Counted from the first letter of the stretch, positions 1-9,889 are shown. The stretch is 64,000 nt of DNA from Flammeovirga yaeyamensis (GCF_018736045.1 NZ_CP076132.1:908501-972500), one strand, 5' to 3'. Notes: generated from the letters alone by a model not told the origin. Made by a program: numbers and translations.

Positions 1-3000
1 ACTGGTTTCGTAATGGAGCAAGATAATAATACGGAGAGAGCTTTCAATCCATCTTATTTAGTGTCTTTAAACGGTAACGCAATCACTGAAGAACCAACTG
101 TAGATGCAACAGAAAAGCATACAGAGAATTCAATCACGATCAATAAATCAGATTTGCAAGATGGTGATAACACAATTGCAGTACAATTAGCTCAATTTAC
201 TAGAAAATCGAGTAGTAGTGATATTCTTGGTAAGTCTGCTGTTGCTGAATTTACCTTTAATTCTAATGATGCAGGTAATGGTGGTGATAACGGAGGTGAT
301 ACAGAAGGCGAGCAACAAGACGAAGCACACACAGCAGATGCAAATGGCGTGTATATGTTCCAAGCGACAAAATACTTAGAAAGCAAAGCAGGTACTGCAG
401 CTTTTGATGGTGAGCAATGGTTAGTTGGAAACGACCCTGTTCAAGGTAAATACATGTACTTAGAGAACACAACTTCTGATAACAGAAACGAAACTTCAGC
501 AGAAAGATATATTTCTCCATCATTAGTGTATAAAATCAATATGCCTGAAGCTAAAACAGGTTTTGTATGGGCATTGGTTAATGAAGGTTCTAAAGATGGT
601 GGTCGTGTTTGGGCGAACATGAATGGATTGGACTTGGATAAAAGAGCTGAAAATGAATATGGTTCAGCTGCTCGTTCAAGAATTTCAGAAGAGATGGCTG
701 GTCAATGGCAGTGGATCTTGATCAATAATCAAGCAAACAGCAGTGTTGTAAAAGCAGGTGATAACTTGATTGAGTTTTTTAAAGCAAGACCGAATATCAA
801 AATCGCTAAAATTGCTTTCACGCCTCAACAAGATATCAACTTAATTATTGATACTCCTGAGCCAAGAGTAACGGCAAATGACGGTACTAAAGTAACGATC
901 GGATGGGATGAACCAACTTTAACTGGTGATCTATATGATAATGGTGATAATATCTTTACTAACAAAGCATTTGTTTATAGAGTAAAATTAGGAGATACAG
1001 TAATTGGTGATGACATCACTACAAGAAATATCGAAATTGCTGCTACAGATTTAGAAACTCCTCAAGTAGTCACTGTTGAAGTAGGTCATGAGTTCAAAAA
1101 GAATTCATCTTCTACACATATGACTTACTCATTAGAAGGTGATATCACTGTAGACAAAAACTCTCAACCAGGTGGTAATGAAGACACAGAGGCTCCAACT
1201 AAACCAACAGATTTAGCTTCTTCTGACGTAACTGCTACTTCTGTGAAATTAACATGGACTGCTTCTACAGATAATATTGCTGTTGCAGGTTATAAAGTAA
1301 CACAAAACGGTACTGATTTGGCAGCAACTGCTTCTACCAATGAAATGGAAGTAACAGGTTTAACTGCTGAAACTGAATATACATTTACAGTAAGAGCATA
1401 CGATGCAGCAGGTAACGAATCTGATGCTTCTGATGCAATTACAGTAACTACTGCTGAAGCAGGTAATCCTGGTGATGGCAATGGTACAGGTATCATTATT
1501 CAGGCAGATGAAGATAGAATCTATTCTTGGGATGCGACTGACTTCGATTTTAATCATGCAGGTACAGGGGCATTCGAAGGAGAAAGATGGTTAGTTGGTG
1601 CGGATCCGGAAGTAGGTAGATATGTGTACTTAGCGAATACAGATACAACAACTAACGCTAATAAAGTATCAGCAGATAGAGGTGAATCTCCTAGTCTTAC
1701 TTATAACTTAGCAGATGTTGATGCTTCATCAAGTAGATATATTTGGGCTTTGATTAATCAAGGTCAGAAGCACTCAGGTACTGTCTATGCTGATGTGAAT
1801 GGTATTTGTGCAGCAGCTCGAACAGCTGGAGAATACGGTATTGATTTTGGATCTAGAGTATCAGAAGAAGCAGAAGGTCACTGGCAATGGGTGCAAATTG
1901 GTTACAATGTTCAATCAATTGCAAAAGACGGACAGTTAAATACTATTGAAATCTTTAAAGCTTATCCTGATATTAAAATCGCGAAGTTCATGTTTACAAG
2001 AACACAAGAATATGTGCCAATCATGAACAGACCGAGAGTATTTATTCAAGATAACGATGGTTCTTCTGTAACTGTATCATGGGATACTCCAGTATTGCAA
2101 CATGTATTGTATGATCATGAGATGAATATCTATGGTGAAGGTTACAACACACCTGATTTCACTTATAAAGTAAGAGTAGAAGGACAGTCAGAAGTAGAAA
2201 TTAAGGATAACTTCATTAAAATTCCTTATGATCAATTGGCAAGTCCAAAAACGGTAACCGTTCAAATTGGTCACTTATTTAGAACAGGTAGTTCGAAATC
2301 AGCAATTAGTTTCTCACTTCCTACAAGATTCGCGGGTGTATCTCCTGAAAGTCAACCTGATTTTGAAGCACCATCAAAACCAATGGACTTCGCTGCTATC
2401 GATGTTCAAGGTACTAATGTTGCTTTAAGCTGGACTGCCTCTACAGATAACGTTGGTGTATTGGGTTACAACATCTACCAAGACGGTATTAAGATCCAAA
2501 CAACAACAGCTACATCATATAAAGTAGTTGGATTGAATGTATCGACAAAATATACTTTCGAAGTGGAAGCTTATGATGCTGCGGGTAACGTTTCAGAAAA
2601 ATCTGATCCTTTAGAAATCACTACAAGAGATAAAGACGATGAGTTAACGGATCGTCCGAGTAAAGTTGATGATCTTGCAACTTCATTGGTGACTCACGAA
2701 TCATTTACTTTATCATGGAGACCATCGAACTCTTTAAACGGAATCGAAGGATACTATGTCTTCTTAAGAGCACAAGGTGAAAGCGATTTCAGAATGGTTG
2801 CTCAATTGAATGGCGGTACATTCTCTTACAGTGTTCAAGGTTTGGATATGGGTGTAACTTACGAAATGATGGTTCGAGCAGAAGATGGCGCAGGTCACTT
2901 GTCAGAAGAATCAGAAATTCACACGGAAAAAACTGCCGATCGTCCATTATCAGCTGATGATAACTTGAGAGTATCGTTAATCTCAAAAGTGTATCCTAAC

Positions 3001-3189
3001 CCAGCGGTAAGTGATATCAACATCGAGTTTACTTCAGAGGTATCGTATCAAATTTACAACTTGACTGGTCAGACGATCGTTTCAGGCACCGCTCAAAAAG
3101 TAAAAGTAGATCTACCAAAAGGAACATATATTCTTGTTGCAATTGATAGAAATGGCAACAAGGAATCAGCAAAATTACTTTGCTTCTAA
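1..3189 (+). CDS. Modular T9SS-exported carbohydrate-binding-like protein (5'-truncated by window edge)
   Basis: The frame is open to base 1, so the first ATG (13) is internal and the real start lies upstream. The visible part is a string of beta-sandwich modules. A CBM-like module (about nt 346-834) and a companion module (871-1155) are followed by a fibronectin III domain (1188-1463). The same pair recurs at about 1516-2005 and 2032-2340, followed by two FN3 domains (2362-2630, 2650-2935). The first ~90 residues look like a third copy of the companion module, so the protein is a repeat of a three-domain unit. The last ~65 residues (VYPNPAVSD onward) are a type A T9SS sorting domain, so the protein is exported and probably anchored at the surface. 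No catalytic domain is visible; one could lie in the missing N-terminus. Carbohydrate binding is inferred from the fold-like pattern and context. Confidence 0.75.
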   Translation, partial: TGFVMEQDNNTERAFNPSYLVSLNGNAITEEPTVDATEKHTENSITINKSDLQDGDNTIAVQLAQFTRKSSSSDILGKSAVAEFTFNSNDAGNGGDNGGDTEGEQQDEAHTADANGVYMFQATKYLESKAGTAAFDGEQWLVGNDPVQGKYMYLENTTSDNRNETSAERYISPSLVYKINMPEAKTGFVWALVNEGSKDGGRVWANMNGLDLDKRAENEYGSAARSRISEEMAGQWQWILINNQANSSVVKAGDNLIEFFKARPNIKIAKIAFTPQQDINLIIDTPEPRVTANDGTKVTIGWDEPTLTGDLYDNGDNIFTNKAFVYRVKLGDTVIGDDITTRNIEIAATDLETPQVVTVEVGHEFKKNSSSTHMTYSLEGDITVDKNSQPGGNEDTEAPTKPTDLASSDVTATSVKLTWTASTDNIAVAGYKVTQNGTDLAATASTNEMEVTGLTAETEYTFTVRAYDAAGNESDASDAITVTTAEAGNPGDGNGTGIIIQADEDRIYSWDATDFDFNHAGTGAFEGERWLVGADPEVGRYVYLANTDTTTNANKVSADRGESPSLTYNLADVDASSSRYIWALINQGQKHSGTVYADVNGICAAARTAGEYGIDFGSRVSEEAEGHWQWVQIGYNVQSIAKDGQLNTIEIFKAYPDIKIAKFMFTRTQEYVPIMNRPRVFIQDNDGSSVTVSWDTPVLQHVLYDHEMNIYGEGYNTPDFTYKVRVEGQSEVEIKDNFIKIPYDQLASPKTVTVQIGHLFRTGSSKSAISFSLPTRFAGVSPESQPDFEAPSKPMDFAAIDVQGTNVALSWTASTDNVGVLGYNIYQDGIKIQTTTATSYKVVGLNVSTKYTFEVEAYDAAGNVSEKSDPLEITTRDKDDELTDRPSKVDDLATSLVTHESFTLSWRPSNSLNGIEGYYVFLRAQGESDFRMVAQLNGGTFSYSVQGLDMGVTYEMMVRAEDGAGHLSEESEIHTEKTADRPLSADDNLRVSLISKVYPNPAVSDINIEFTSEVSYQIYNLTGQTIVSGTAQKVKVDLPKGTYILVAIDRNGNKESAKLLCF

Positions 3190-3206
3190 TCAATAGAGAC
3201 TAAGAT

Positions 3207-3292
3207 CCCCAAGTGATATCAATTACTTGGGGTAACAATAAGAAACCGACAAAAAAACTGTCTGAGATCGAAAGGTTTCAGACAGGTTTTAT
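3207..3292 (+). terminator. Two consecutive hairpins, the second a rho-independent terminator
   Basis: CCCCAAGT (3207-3214) pairs with ACTTGGGG (3225-3232). A second stem, CTGTCTGA (3258-3265) with TCAGACAG (3278-3285), is followed by GTTTTATTATT. They lie 18 and 69 bases after the stop of the upstream secreted protein. Confidence 0.75.
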
Positions 3293-3356
3293 TATTAAGT
3301 AGTACTACTTGATGTAAAATTATTTTTTTGAAATACTTTTAATAGCATTTACCTAT

Positions 3357-3391
3357 AAAAAAAGGATCAGTTAGTTTAACTGATCCTTTTT
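3357..3391. terminator. Bidirectional terminator between convergent genes
   Basis: AAAGGATCAGTTA pairs with TAACTGATCCTTT around a 3-base loop, with an A-run on the left and a T-run on the right. It sits between the plus-strand T9SS gene and the end of the minus-strand FadR-type regulator (stop at 3413), so it can serve both. Confidence 0.85.
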
Positions 3392-3412
3392 TATGATTTA
3401 TATTTTTATCGA

Positions 3413-4129
3413 TTAGTAAATCGAATTGTATTTTTTCTTCGCCGATTCAAGAATTGGATTCAAGTGACCTTCCATAATCTTTTGTGCCTTGAATTCGTTT
3501 CCGTCTTTAATCGCATTGAACAATGCTCTATGTTCGTTTACCGCTTCTAATCTACTTTCTTTAGAACAAACACGCTCTCTTTCGAAGTGATTTAGAATAT
3601 CTGGAGTGATCGTCATTAATAAACTCTTTAATGTTGAGTTTTTAGAACATCTACTCAAAGAAAGGTGGAACATGAAATCCTTTTCAGAGATATCATCCGT
3701 ATTGTTTAAAACTGCTCTTTCGTACTCTTCAAGGGCTTTTTCTACAAATTCTAAATCTGCATCCTCTCTTCTTTGTGCCGCAAGACCAGCAATTTTTACT
3801 TCTAAAAGAATACGAGTTTCAATTAGAGAGAAGAAATCGTTATTATCAATTTCTAAGATATTTGTAATAAGTCCTTCTAATGCTTTTGCACCAAGACCGA
3901 CCACTACAGTACCACTTTGCGGTTGTGTTTTAAGTAAACCAAAGAATTCCATTTTCTTTAGGGCCTCTCTCACATGACTTCTTCCGACACCAAATTGTTC
4001 ACTCAGTTTTCTTTCAGGAGGTAACGTATCGTTAGGTTTTAATACACCTACCTCAATCATCTCTTTTAGTTTTCGAATAATAATACTAGATGGTTTCTCC
4101 ACCTGTATTTTCTCCATTTCAAATTCCAT
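3413..4129 (-). CDS. FadR/GntR-family transcriptional regulator (FCD domain)
   Basis: 238 aa, normal length for the FadR subfamily. The N-terminal winged helix (residues ~8-78) has the GntR recognition segment LSEQFGVGRSHVREALKKME. The C-terminal FCD ligand domain (~88-225) keeps the metal-site pattern Asp151, His155, His200 and His222. Such regulators usually sense small carboxylates, often uronates or sugar acids, and repress nearby catabolic genes. The ligand and target cannot be read here. An alternative start is Met5. The nearest genes are a T9SS protein downstream and a repeat-rich spacer upstream, so it may be monocistronic and act elsewhere. Confidence 0.88.
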   Translation of the reverse strand: MEFEMEKIQVEKPSSIIIRKLKEMIEVGVLKPNDTLPPERKLSEQFGVGRSHVREALKKMEFFGLLKTQPQSGTVVVGLGAKALEGLITNILEIDNNDFFSLIETRILLEVKIAGLAAQRREDADLEFVEKALEEYERAVLNNTDDISEKDFMFHLSLSRCSKNSTLKSLLMTITPDILNHFERERVCSKESRLEAVNEHRALFNAIKDGNEFKAQKIMEGHLNPILESAKKKYNSIY

Positions 4130-4512
4130 TTTTAATATTTTTAGTCGTTGGTTAACGAGTAGTTCTCAATAATAAGATAAATTTTATGAAGTAATTCTAA
4201 TCACTTCTATTGAAAAATAGCCTAACAATTGGTTTATGAATTAACTTTCTATAATTGAAGAAAATGTTTGTGTTTTGCTAGATATCAAAAGTATGCAATA
4301 TTATATAAAAAGAAGTATTTAATAGTACAAAGCACACTTTAATGGATAAGATTACTTATATACAAAAATAATAAAAAATTGCTTTAAAACCATTTAATAT
4401 GTTGTATTTTAATTATTTAATTTTGCTAAATATTTATTTGAAAATGAAATATAAAATGAGAGAATTGAAATGGGGTTGGTAGACCAAAGAGCAAGTGAAA
4501 AGTGATTTTTTT

Positions 4513-4544
4513 GAACTAAGGAACTAAGGAACTAAGGAACTAAG
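4513..4544. repeat. Tandem octamer GAACTAAG x4
   Basis: Four perfect head-to-tail copies of GAACTAAG. Related strings occur near 12246-12276 and, on the other strand, near 4772-4800, so this is a recurrent simple-sequence component of the spacers that also carry family A and C repeats. Confidence 0.85.
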
Positions 4545-4575
4545 AAAGGAAGTAATAGGTTAGGGGGAGATTAAT

Positions 4576-4640
4576 GGCGCAAATGTTAAGCGATAGCGAC
4601 ATTTGTGCCCATAAACGTTAGAGGTCTCCCGACCTCGTTT
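4576..4640 (+). repeat. Family A dispersed double-hairpin repeat, copy 1
   Basis: The first hairpin pairs GGCGCAAATGT with ACATTTGTGCC, with a GC-GATA-GC mini-stem in its loop. The second pairs AGGTC with GACCT around TCCC, inside outer arms AAACG/CGTTT. The same ~65-base sequence recurs at 12365, 22145 and 24875 with few differences, always in this orientation. It is REP/MITE-like, and no transposase is nearby. Confidence 0.85.
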
Positions 4641-4730
4641 TAGGTAGCAGGTAGCAAGTATTGAATTTACGCTCCTCACAACGTCGAGCACGAGTAGTGA
4701 AAAATTGGAATTACGTTTTTATAAAAAGAA

Positions 4731-4775
4731 TAAGGGTCTACTACTTTTTCAATTTAAAAAAGTAGTAGACCCTTA
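4731..4775 (-). terminator. Long inverted repeat, probable terminator of the TPR/AAA pair
   Basis: AAGGGTCTACTACTTTTT pairs with its exact complement after a six-base loop. It lies 56 bases beyond the stop of the minus-strand TPR membrane gene. The A/T-rich inner stem is unusual for a terminator, so a repeat origin is possible. Confidence 0.55.
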
Positions 4776-4830
4776 GTTTCTTAGTTCTTTAGTTTCTCAG
4801 TTAAAACGAGCGTTAACTTTGCTCCCTTTC

Positions 4831-6078
4831 CTATTTTTTCGTCGATAAAAAGTTCGCTCCAAACTGGAAAGCAACAATACTATAGATAAAGTAAACAGTG
4901 TATTTTGAGAAGCCAACATTAACCATCGCTCCAATAATGATATTCATTAGTCCAAGTCCAATAATGATGACAAGGCCAATAATCATGAGCCAATTTCCTT
5001 TGATATTGTCGTAATATCGACTTGTTGGAATCATCATTAGAAGAGCAAAAATACCTATACTTAGCCATACTTCTGCTTTAACAAAAAGGCTAATAACAAG
5101 GGATATTAATCCTGTTGTAATGAGGAATAAACTGATTTTTGCTACCCGTTTTTCTTGATCAGAAAGCAAGAATTTGCCGTACCGGTTAACGGATAATATC
5201 ATGTTGGATAACGGTTGAATGATCCAAGTGGAGAAGGCAAAAAGTGCCAATATATAAATAACAGGATCGATGTATGGAGCATACTCAGGATGGTCTGCAC
5301 TAAATTTTCCTAGGTATTTTGCACCAAAATAAAACCCGATAATGAACAGCCATTGTTGTCCACCTTTGAGGTTACCTAACCAAGTTTGAAAAGCGAAAAA
5401 GATCTTGTAAATGAAATACTTACAGCGTAATGATTCTAAAATTACCCACTGTGCTAACTCATCATTGGGATTGATCATCATCGCCTCTTCGGCATGTCTA
5501 AGTGCCTTTTTATACTCCTTAGCTTCCAGGAGATTCATGGCTACAATGGCGTGAGTATGACTATCATTTGGATTTTTATGAAGATTATCTTCAATCGTTT
5601 GAGTCATCTCTTCTTTTAATCCCAACTTGATGGAAGCTGTAGATTTTACATTCAAAGCCAATGAATTTTCAGCATCAAAAGCTAAGGCCTGATTAGCGGC
5701 ATCATAGCTCTCTTGATAGTCTTTTTCTGATAAATGAATCTTGGCCAAAAGTGCAAAATAATCGGCATCTTCCGGGTTGTATTCTATGGCTGCCTGAATA
5801 GATTTTCTAGCCTCCTTATCTTTTGATACTATCAGCTGACATTTTGCTAAAGTGTATAGCAACAAATCAGAATCACTTTCTATGCTTAGACCGTGATTTA
5901 TAATTTGGATAGCTTCTTCTGTTTTATCTAACTGAATGAGTGTTTCTGCATAGAGTAAGATCAGGAAAATATCATCAGGCGTTTGCCCCATCAGAATTTG
6001 AAGCTCTTTTTCAGCTTCTTGGTATTTACCATGATCAAAAAGAGTTTTAGCCCGTAAGAAGGTCAGTTCGCTTTCCAT
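4831..6078 (-). CDS. TPR-repeat membrane protein
   Basis: 415 aa. Residues ~1-215 are tandem tetratricopeptide repeats, with recurring patterns such as AKTLFDHGKYQEAEKELQ and AKIHLSEKDYQESYDAANQA. From ~225 on there are about five hydrophobic segments with short loops, so the TPR part is probably a cytoplasmic docking platform on a membrane anchor. Its ATG overlaps the stop of the upstream AAA+ gene by one base (TAATG), which indicates translational coupling. I infer that the two products act together, the TPR domains scaffolding the ATPase at the membrane. No enzymatic motif is visible. Confidence 0.75.
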   Translation of the reverse strand: MESELTFLRAKTLFDHGKYQEAEKELQILMGQTPDDIFLILLYAETLIQLDKTEEAIQIINHGLSIESDSDLLLYTLAKCQLIVSKDKEARKSIQAAIEYNPEDADYFALLAKIHLSEKDYQESYDAANQALAFDAENSLALNVKSTASIKLGLKEEMTQTIEDNLHKNPNDSHTHAIVAMNLLEAKEYKKALRHAEEAMMINPNDELAQWVILESLRCKYFIYKIFFAFQTWLGNLKGGQQWLFIIGFYFGAKYLGKFSADHPEYAPYIDPVIYILALFAFSTWIIQPLSNMILSVNRYGKFLLSDQEKRVAKISLFLITTGLISLVISLFVKAEVWLSIGIFALLMMIPTSRYYDNIKGNWLMIIGLVIIIGLGLMNIIIGAMVNVGFSKYTVYFIYSIVAFQFGANFLSTKK

Positions 6079-7379
6079 TATTTTTTAATTTTTAAGTAGT
6101 CCAATACATCATCATAAATACCTGCTGCATTCGAAAATAAGGCATAATTTCTAGCCGAGGTAAACCACTCTTTAGTAGTTGGTGCATGAGATTTAGCTCC
6201 TTGAACAAGGTCTTTTGTTTCTATTGGTTTTGGAATGCCGTCTTCAAAAGAAGCTTCCAATTTCTTTTCTATGGCAATATCAATAATTGCCTCCATATCG
6301 GCACCAGAATACTCTTCGGTCTTCTTTGCTACTTTAGTGTAATCGATATCCCCAATTGGTTTTCCGTCTAATTTTAACTTCAGAATTTCTTCTCTTGCCT
6401 CTGTATCTGGAGGTGGGATAAAGATAATACGATCAAAACGACCAGGTCTTCTGAAAGCGGGATCAAGGTGCCAAGGTGTATTGGTAGCCCCTAAAATTAG
6501 TACGCCATCGTTATCATTTTCTGCTCCATCCAGTTCTTGAAGAAACTGATTGATTACATTTCTACCACCCGTATTTTTAAAGTTGGAACGGTTGGCTCCT
6601 AATGCATCGATTTCATCAAAGAATAAAACACATGGCGTATTTTGACGAGCATTTTCGAATACTTCGTGAAGGTTCTTTTCGCTATTTCCCATCCACATAT
6701 CTAAAATATCATTTAGACTAACGTGAATAAATTTAGCGTTTACTTCTCCTGCTGTAGCTTTGGCAATAAAGGTTTTTCCGCAACCCGGAGGGCCGTACAA
6801 TAGAATACCTCCACCGACTTTCTTACCATAAGCTTTATATAGATCAGCATTTTGTAAAGGTTTGATGATCTTCAAATCAATCTCCTTTTTCACCTTCTGC
6901 ATCCCTCCAACATCTTTAAAAGTAACCGATGCTTTTGTTGGTTCTTCTAAAATTGAATTGATTTCATCCAAAGCGTTATCGCTCACTTTTAGATGTTTAT
7001 CTAATTCCTCATCAGAAAAATTGGGATCGATAGCTTGCACTTTTTGATACACATCGATAGCCGCAGAGATGTTATTCTCTTTAATAAAGCTTTTTGATAA
7101 TAACACCAAGGCATCCAAATCTGTTGGATTTTTCTCTACAAATTCTTCTAACATCACAATGGCCATATCAATACGGTTGGTATGGTAATAAGCGATAGAA
7201 TATTTGTATAAAATATCAGGAAACTGATCGGCATGAGGGATGATCATTTGATAGTGTAGGCATGCTTCCTCATATTTATTGTGATCAAGTAAAGTATCCG
7301 CTAATAGTTTTCTTAGTTGGATATTCGAGGGACTGTTGGCTAAGGCGTCTTCCAATCCCTTAATAATATCGTTGCTCAT
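6078..7379 (-). CDS. AAA+ ATPase with N-terminal TPR domain
   Basis: 433 aa. Residues ~1-130 form TPR-like helices and ~155-400 a classical AAA module. Visible motifs are Walker A GPPGCGKT (196-203), Walker B VLFFDE (251-256), sensor-1 Asn300 and the second region of homology DPAFRRPGRFDR (306-317) with its arginine fingers. The pore-loop region near 225-231 (ILDMWMG) fits the CDC48/spastin-like classical clade. There is no FtsH protease domain, so this is a remodelling ATPase rather than a protease. It is coupled by a one-base overlap to the TPR membrane protein that follows. The substrate is unknown; protein unfolding or membrane-complex disassembly is inference. Confidence 0.85.
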   Translation of the reverse strand: MSNDIIKGLEDALANSPSNIQLRKLLADTLLDHNKYEEACLHYQMIIPHADQFPDILYKYSIAYYHTNRIDMAIVMLEEFVEKNPTDLDALVLLSKSFIKENNISAAIDVYQKVQAIDPNFSDEELDKHLKVSDNALDEINSILEEPTKASVTFKDVGGMQKVKKEIDLKIIKPLQNADLYKAYGKKVGGGILLYGPPGCGKTFIAKATAGEVNAKFIHVSLNDILDMWMGNSEKNLHEVFENARQNTPCVLFFDEIDALGANRSNFKNTGGRNVINQFLQELDGAENDNDGVLILGATNTPWHLDPAFRRPGRFDRIIFIPPPDTEAREEILKLKLDGKPIGDIDYTKVAKKTEEYSGADMEAIIDIAIEKKLEASFEDGIPKPIETKDLVQGAKSHAPTTKEWFTSARNYALFSNAAGIYDDVLDYLKIKK

Positions 7380-7479
7380 ATATCTAGTTTTTTGTTATTG
7401 AAAGTTACTCATAAAAATTGAAAACACTAATCTGTTTCCAAATTTTACTCCCACTTTTGTGTGAGTAAAAATCATCAAT

Positions 7480-7506
7480 AAAAAACCCACGATTTTAATC
7501 GTGGGC
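7480..7506 (-). terminator. Terminator formed by a family C palindrome
   Basis: CCCACGATTTTAATCGTGGG (7486-7505) is a near-perfect palindrome. Read on the minus strand it is followed by TTTTTTATT, 38 bases after the stop of the TonB receptor gene. Another hairpin, TTTACTC/GAGTAAA (about 7444-7469), lies just beyond. Confidence 0.75.
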
Positions 7507-7543
7507 AAGAAGTAGGTATACTTAAAAGATCTATTTACAAAAA

Positions 7544-9889
7544 CTAAAATTCCACTTTATAAGCAATACTTGGAATAATCACTTGTGCTTGATCTTTTTC
7601 TATTTGATCGGTTTTATAGTTGTACAAATACCCATATTGGTCCATACTTCCTAAAGCGTTCAGCAACTGAAATTTCCAAGTGCCCGAGTGTTTTTTCTTA
7701 TTGATTTTCCAATAGAACGAGATGTCCAAACGATAATTCGGATCTTGCTTTATAGAATAAATATTTGATTCATCATAGACGATATCCTGCTCATCAATAC
7801 TCTCCTCAACATTAACCGGAGTAGCATATTTTCCTCCAATGAAATTGAATCGTCCACTTAGTCCTAGAATCTTATTATTGTTCTTTCCCATCACCCATTC
7901 TTTACCATAAATAGCATTGATGACAAATCCTCGATTGTAACGTGTATTACGCTCAATTCCATCACCTCCTTTATATTTAGAATCGAAAATTGAACTAGTG
8001 AACATGTAGTAATAACCATCTGATAACGATCGAGATAAAGTGATGTCTACCCCATAGTTTTTACCTGTTCCCGTACCCACTAATCGATCTTCATATAACC
8101 ATTGTGCATCAATATTTATGGCCGAATAAGAACTGTCGGGAGTAACTGGAATATCATAAAGGAATTGCATATAAGGTTCAATATCCAATCGTAATTTATC
8201 ATTTAGTTGCCATCCGTAAGACACTACAAAATGATGTGCTTTTGATAATGGCAAAGAGGTATTCGGTTGAGATATTACTCCGTTTTCTTCCACTTTTGAA
8301 AAGTACAAAGGAAGAGGTTCCACCTTAGAATGTTTGCCATAAGCGACACCTAAAGAGTGCATCGGATTCATCTGATATTTAAGACTACCTCTTGGCTCGA
8401 AAGTGAGCTCATTATTAAAGTTGACATACTGAGAATGTATACCTACGCTAAGCTTTAATTGTGAGGTTAAATCGAATTGCGATTGGGTAAAAAACTGTAC
8501 TGTATTGATGTCGCTTGATTCGTCGACATAATCAAAAAGAGGATCTTTGAAGTCAGGATCAAAACGTAATTTAGAATGATAATCTAGCTGATTGAATATC
8601 ACTCCAGTGCGGTTGAAATGAGAGGCACTAAACTTATGTTGTAAAACTGATGAAACCGTCCACTTATTGTTTTCAACATACATATCTGATGAAGGATAAG
8701 GGGTTAAATTAAAATCAAGTTCTTCGGATTCATATCTTTTATATTCTTGTGATCCAACAACCGAAGTTTTCAAGAAGGTTTTATTGCTGAATGAATAATT
8801 ATGCGTCAAACCAATCACGCCAGTTCTAAAGGTACCTAACTCATTATTACGGTCGTATTTTGATTCCCATTTGGTGGTATCTTGAAAAGCTTGAGCATTG
8901 ATATCATCGATTAATCCCAATCCCCAAAGAGAGAATACACCGGCTTTTTTGGTGGGTACATTGATTTTAAAACTTAGATCCTGATAGGTAGGAACACTGT
9001 TTTCTACAGGTAATAAAGGCTTGAGCAGAGCCAAAGTAGAGTAACGATAATTGAATAAATAAGAAGCATTGTTCTTCTTTGAAAACGGTCCTTCCGACGA
9101 AATATCCAATCCCATTACACCCAATTGCACTGCGTGTTCATGGGTCTCGTTATTCCCATTTCTGAATTGCATATCAAATACTCCGGACATAGCGTTACCG
9201 TACTCGGCAGGGAAGGCTCCGGTGAGGAAATCAGAATCGCCCAACATTAATCCACTTAGAGCCGAAATTGCACCACCACCAAAAGAACTTAATCCACCAA
9301 AGTGATTGGGATTGGGAATTTCTACACCTTCCAATCGCCATAAAACACCTTTGGGAGCGTTTCCTCGAATCACCACACCGTTCTCGTCTAAACTTCCGGT
9401 AGTCACACCCGCATACGAAGCCACTAATCGGGCGGGGTCATCAAAAACAGCCAAACGTTCCGTTTGTTCCACCGTAAATGAATGTCCACTGACGCTTACC
9501 ATTTCGTTTAGCGGTTCCCCATTTCCGTTGGTTGCTTTAATCACCACTTCATCCATTTCTGTAACACTTTCTTTTAAAGAAATAGTAAGCACTAATTCTT
9601 TAGCTGAAGTAAGCATTAGATTATTCTCGAACGACGTCTCAAATCCCATCAGTGAGATTTTTAAATCATGTCGCCCAACAGGTATATTTTCTATTCTAAA
9701 CTTTCCATTTTCATCAGATACAACGCCTAAAGGAGTATCCACAGAAGTAACCATAACTGTAGCAAAAGGGAGGGGAGTTTTTGATGTAGCATCAATTACT
9801 TGTCCACGAATTACCTGAGTTAAATCTTGTCCAAAAGCTTGAATAGTAAGCATGCATAGCAGAAATGAGCGAATAGTTATTTTCATCAT
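7544..9889 (-). CDS. TonB-dependent outer-membrane receptor with carboxypeptidase-regulatory-like domain
   Basis: 781 aa. A signal peptide (residues ~1-21, cleavage near FGQ) precedes a CarboxypepD_reg-like beta domain (~26-110; IRGQVIDATSKTPLPFATVM is its signature). A plug domain follows (~125-260), then a beta-barrel ending in a short hydrophobic strand with a terminal phenylalanine (SIAYKVEF), as needed for outer-membrane assembly. No SusD partner is adjacent, so it is not a standard SusC/D pair. The substrate is unknown. A second start codon lies one codon downstream (MMK). The gene is flanked by hairpins and is probably monocistronic. Confidence 0.88.
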   Translation of the reverse strand: MMKITIRSFLLCMLTIQAFGQDLTQVIRGQVIDATSKTPLPFATVMVTSVDTPLGVVSDENGKFRIENIPVGRHDLKISLMGFETSFENNLMLTSAKELVLTISLKESVTEMDEVVIKATNGNGEPLNEMVSVSGHSFTVEQTERLAVFDDPARLVASYAGVTTGSLDENGVVIRGNAPKGVLWRLEGVEIPNPNHFGGLSSFGGGAISALSGLMLGDSDFLTGAFPAEYGNAMSGVFDMQFRNGNNETHEHAVQLGVMGLDISSEGPFSKKNNASYLFNYRYSTLALLKPLLPVENSVPTYQDLSFKINVPTKKAGVFSLWGLGLIDDINAQAFQDTTKWESKYDRNNELGTFRTGVIGLTHNYSFSNKTFLKTSVVGSQEYKRYESEELDFNLTPYPSSDMYVENNKWTVSSVLQHKFSASHFNRTGVIFNQLDYHSKLRFDPDFKDPLFDYVDESSDINTVQFFTQSQFDLTSQLKLSVGIHSQYVNFNNELTFEPRGSLKYQMNPMHSLGVAYGKHSKVEPLPLYFSKVEENGVISQPNTSLPLSKAHHFVVSYGWQLNDKLRLDIEPYMQFLYDIPVTPDSSYSAINIDAQWLYEDRLVGTGTGKNYGVDITLSRSLSDGYYYMFTSSIFDSKYKGGDGIERNTRYNRGFVINAIYGKEWVMGKNNNKILGLSGRFNFIGGKYATPVNVEESIDEQDIVYDESNIYSIKQDPNYRLDISFYWKINKKKHSGTWKFQLLNALGSMDQYGYLYNYKTDQIEKDQAQVIIPSIAYKVEF

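Larger units (their letters stand above)
4130..4830. other. Repeat-rich intergenic spacer
   Basis: 700 bases without a credible gene. The first ~380 bases are AT-rich and should hold the promoter of the FadR-type gene; I could not pick one with confidence. The rest is a GAACTAAG tandem array, a family A double hairpin, GGTAGCAG-type direct repeats (about 4642-4660) and a long inverted repeat. The string AGTTAAAACGAGCGTTAAC near 4799 recurs, reversed, near 10040 and 22030. Confidence 0.6.
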
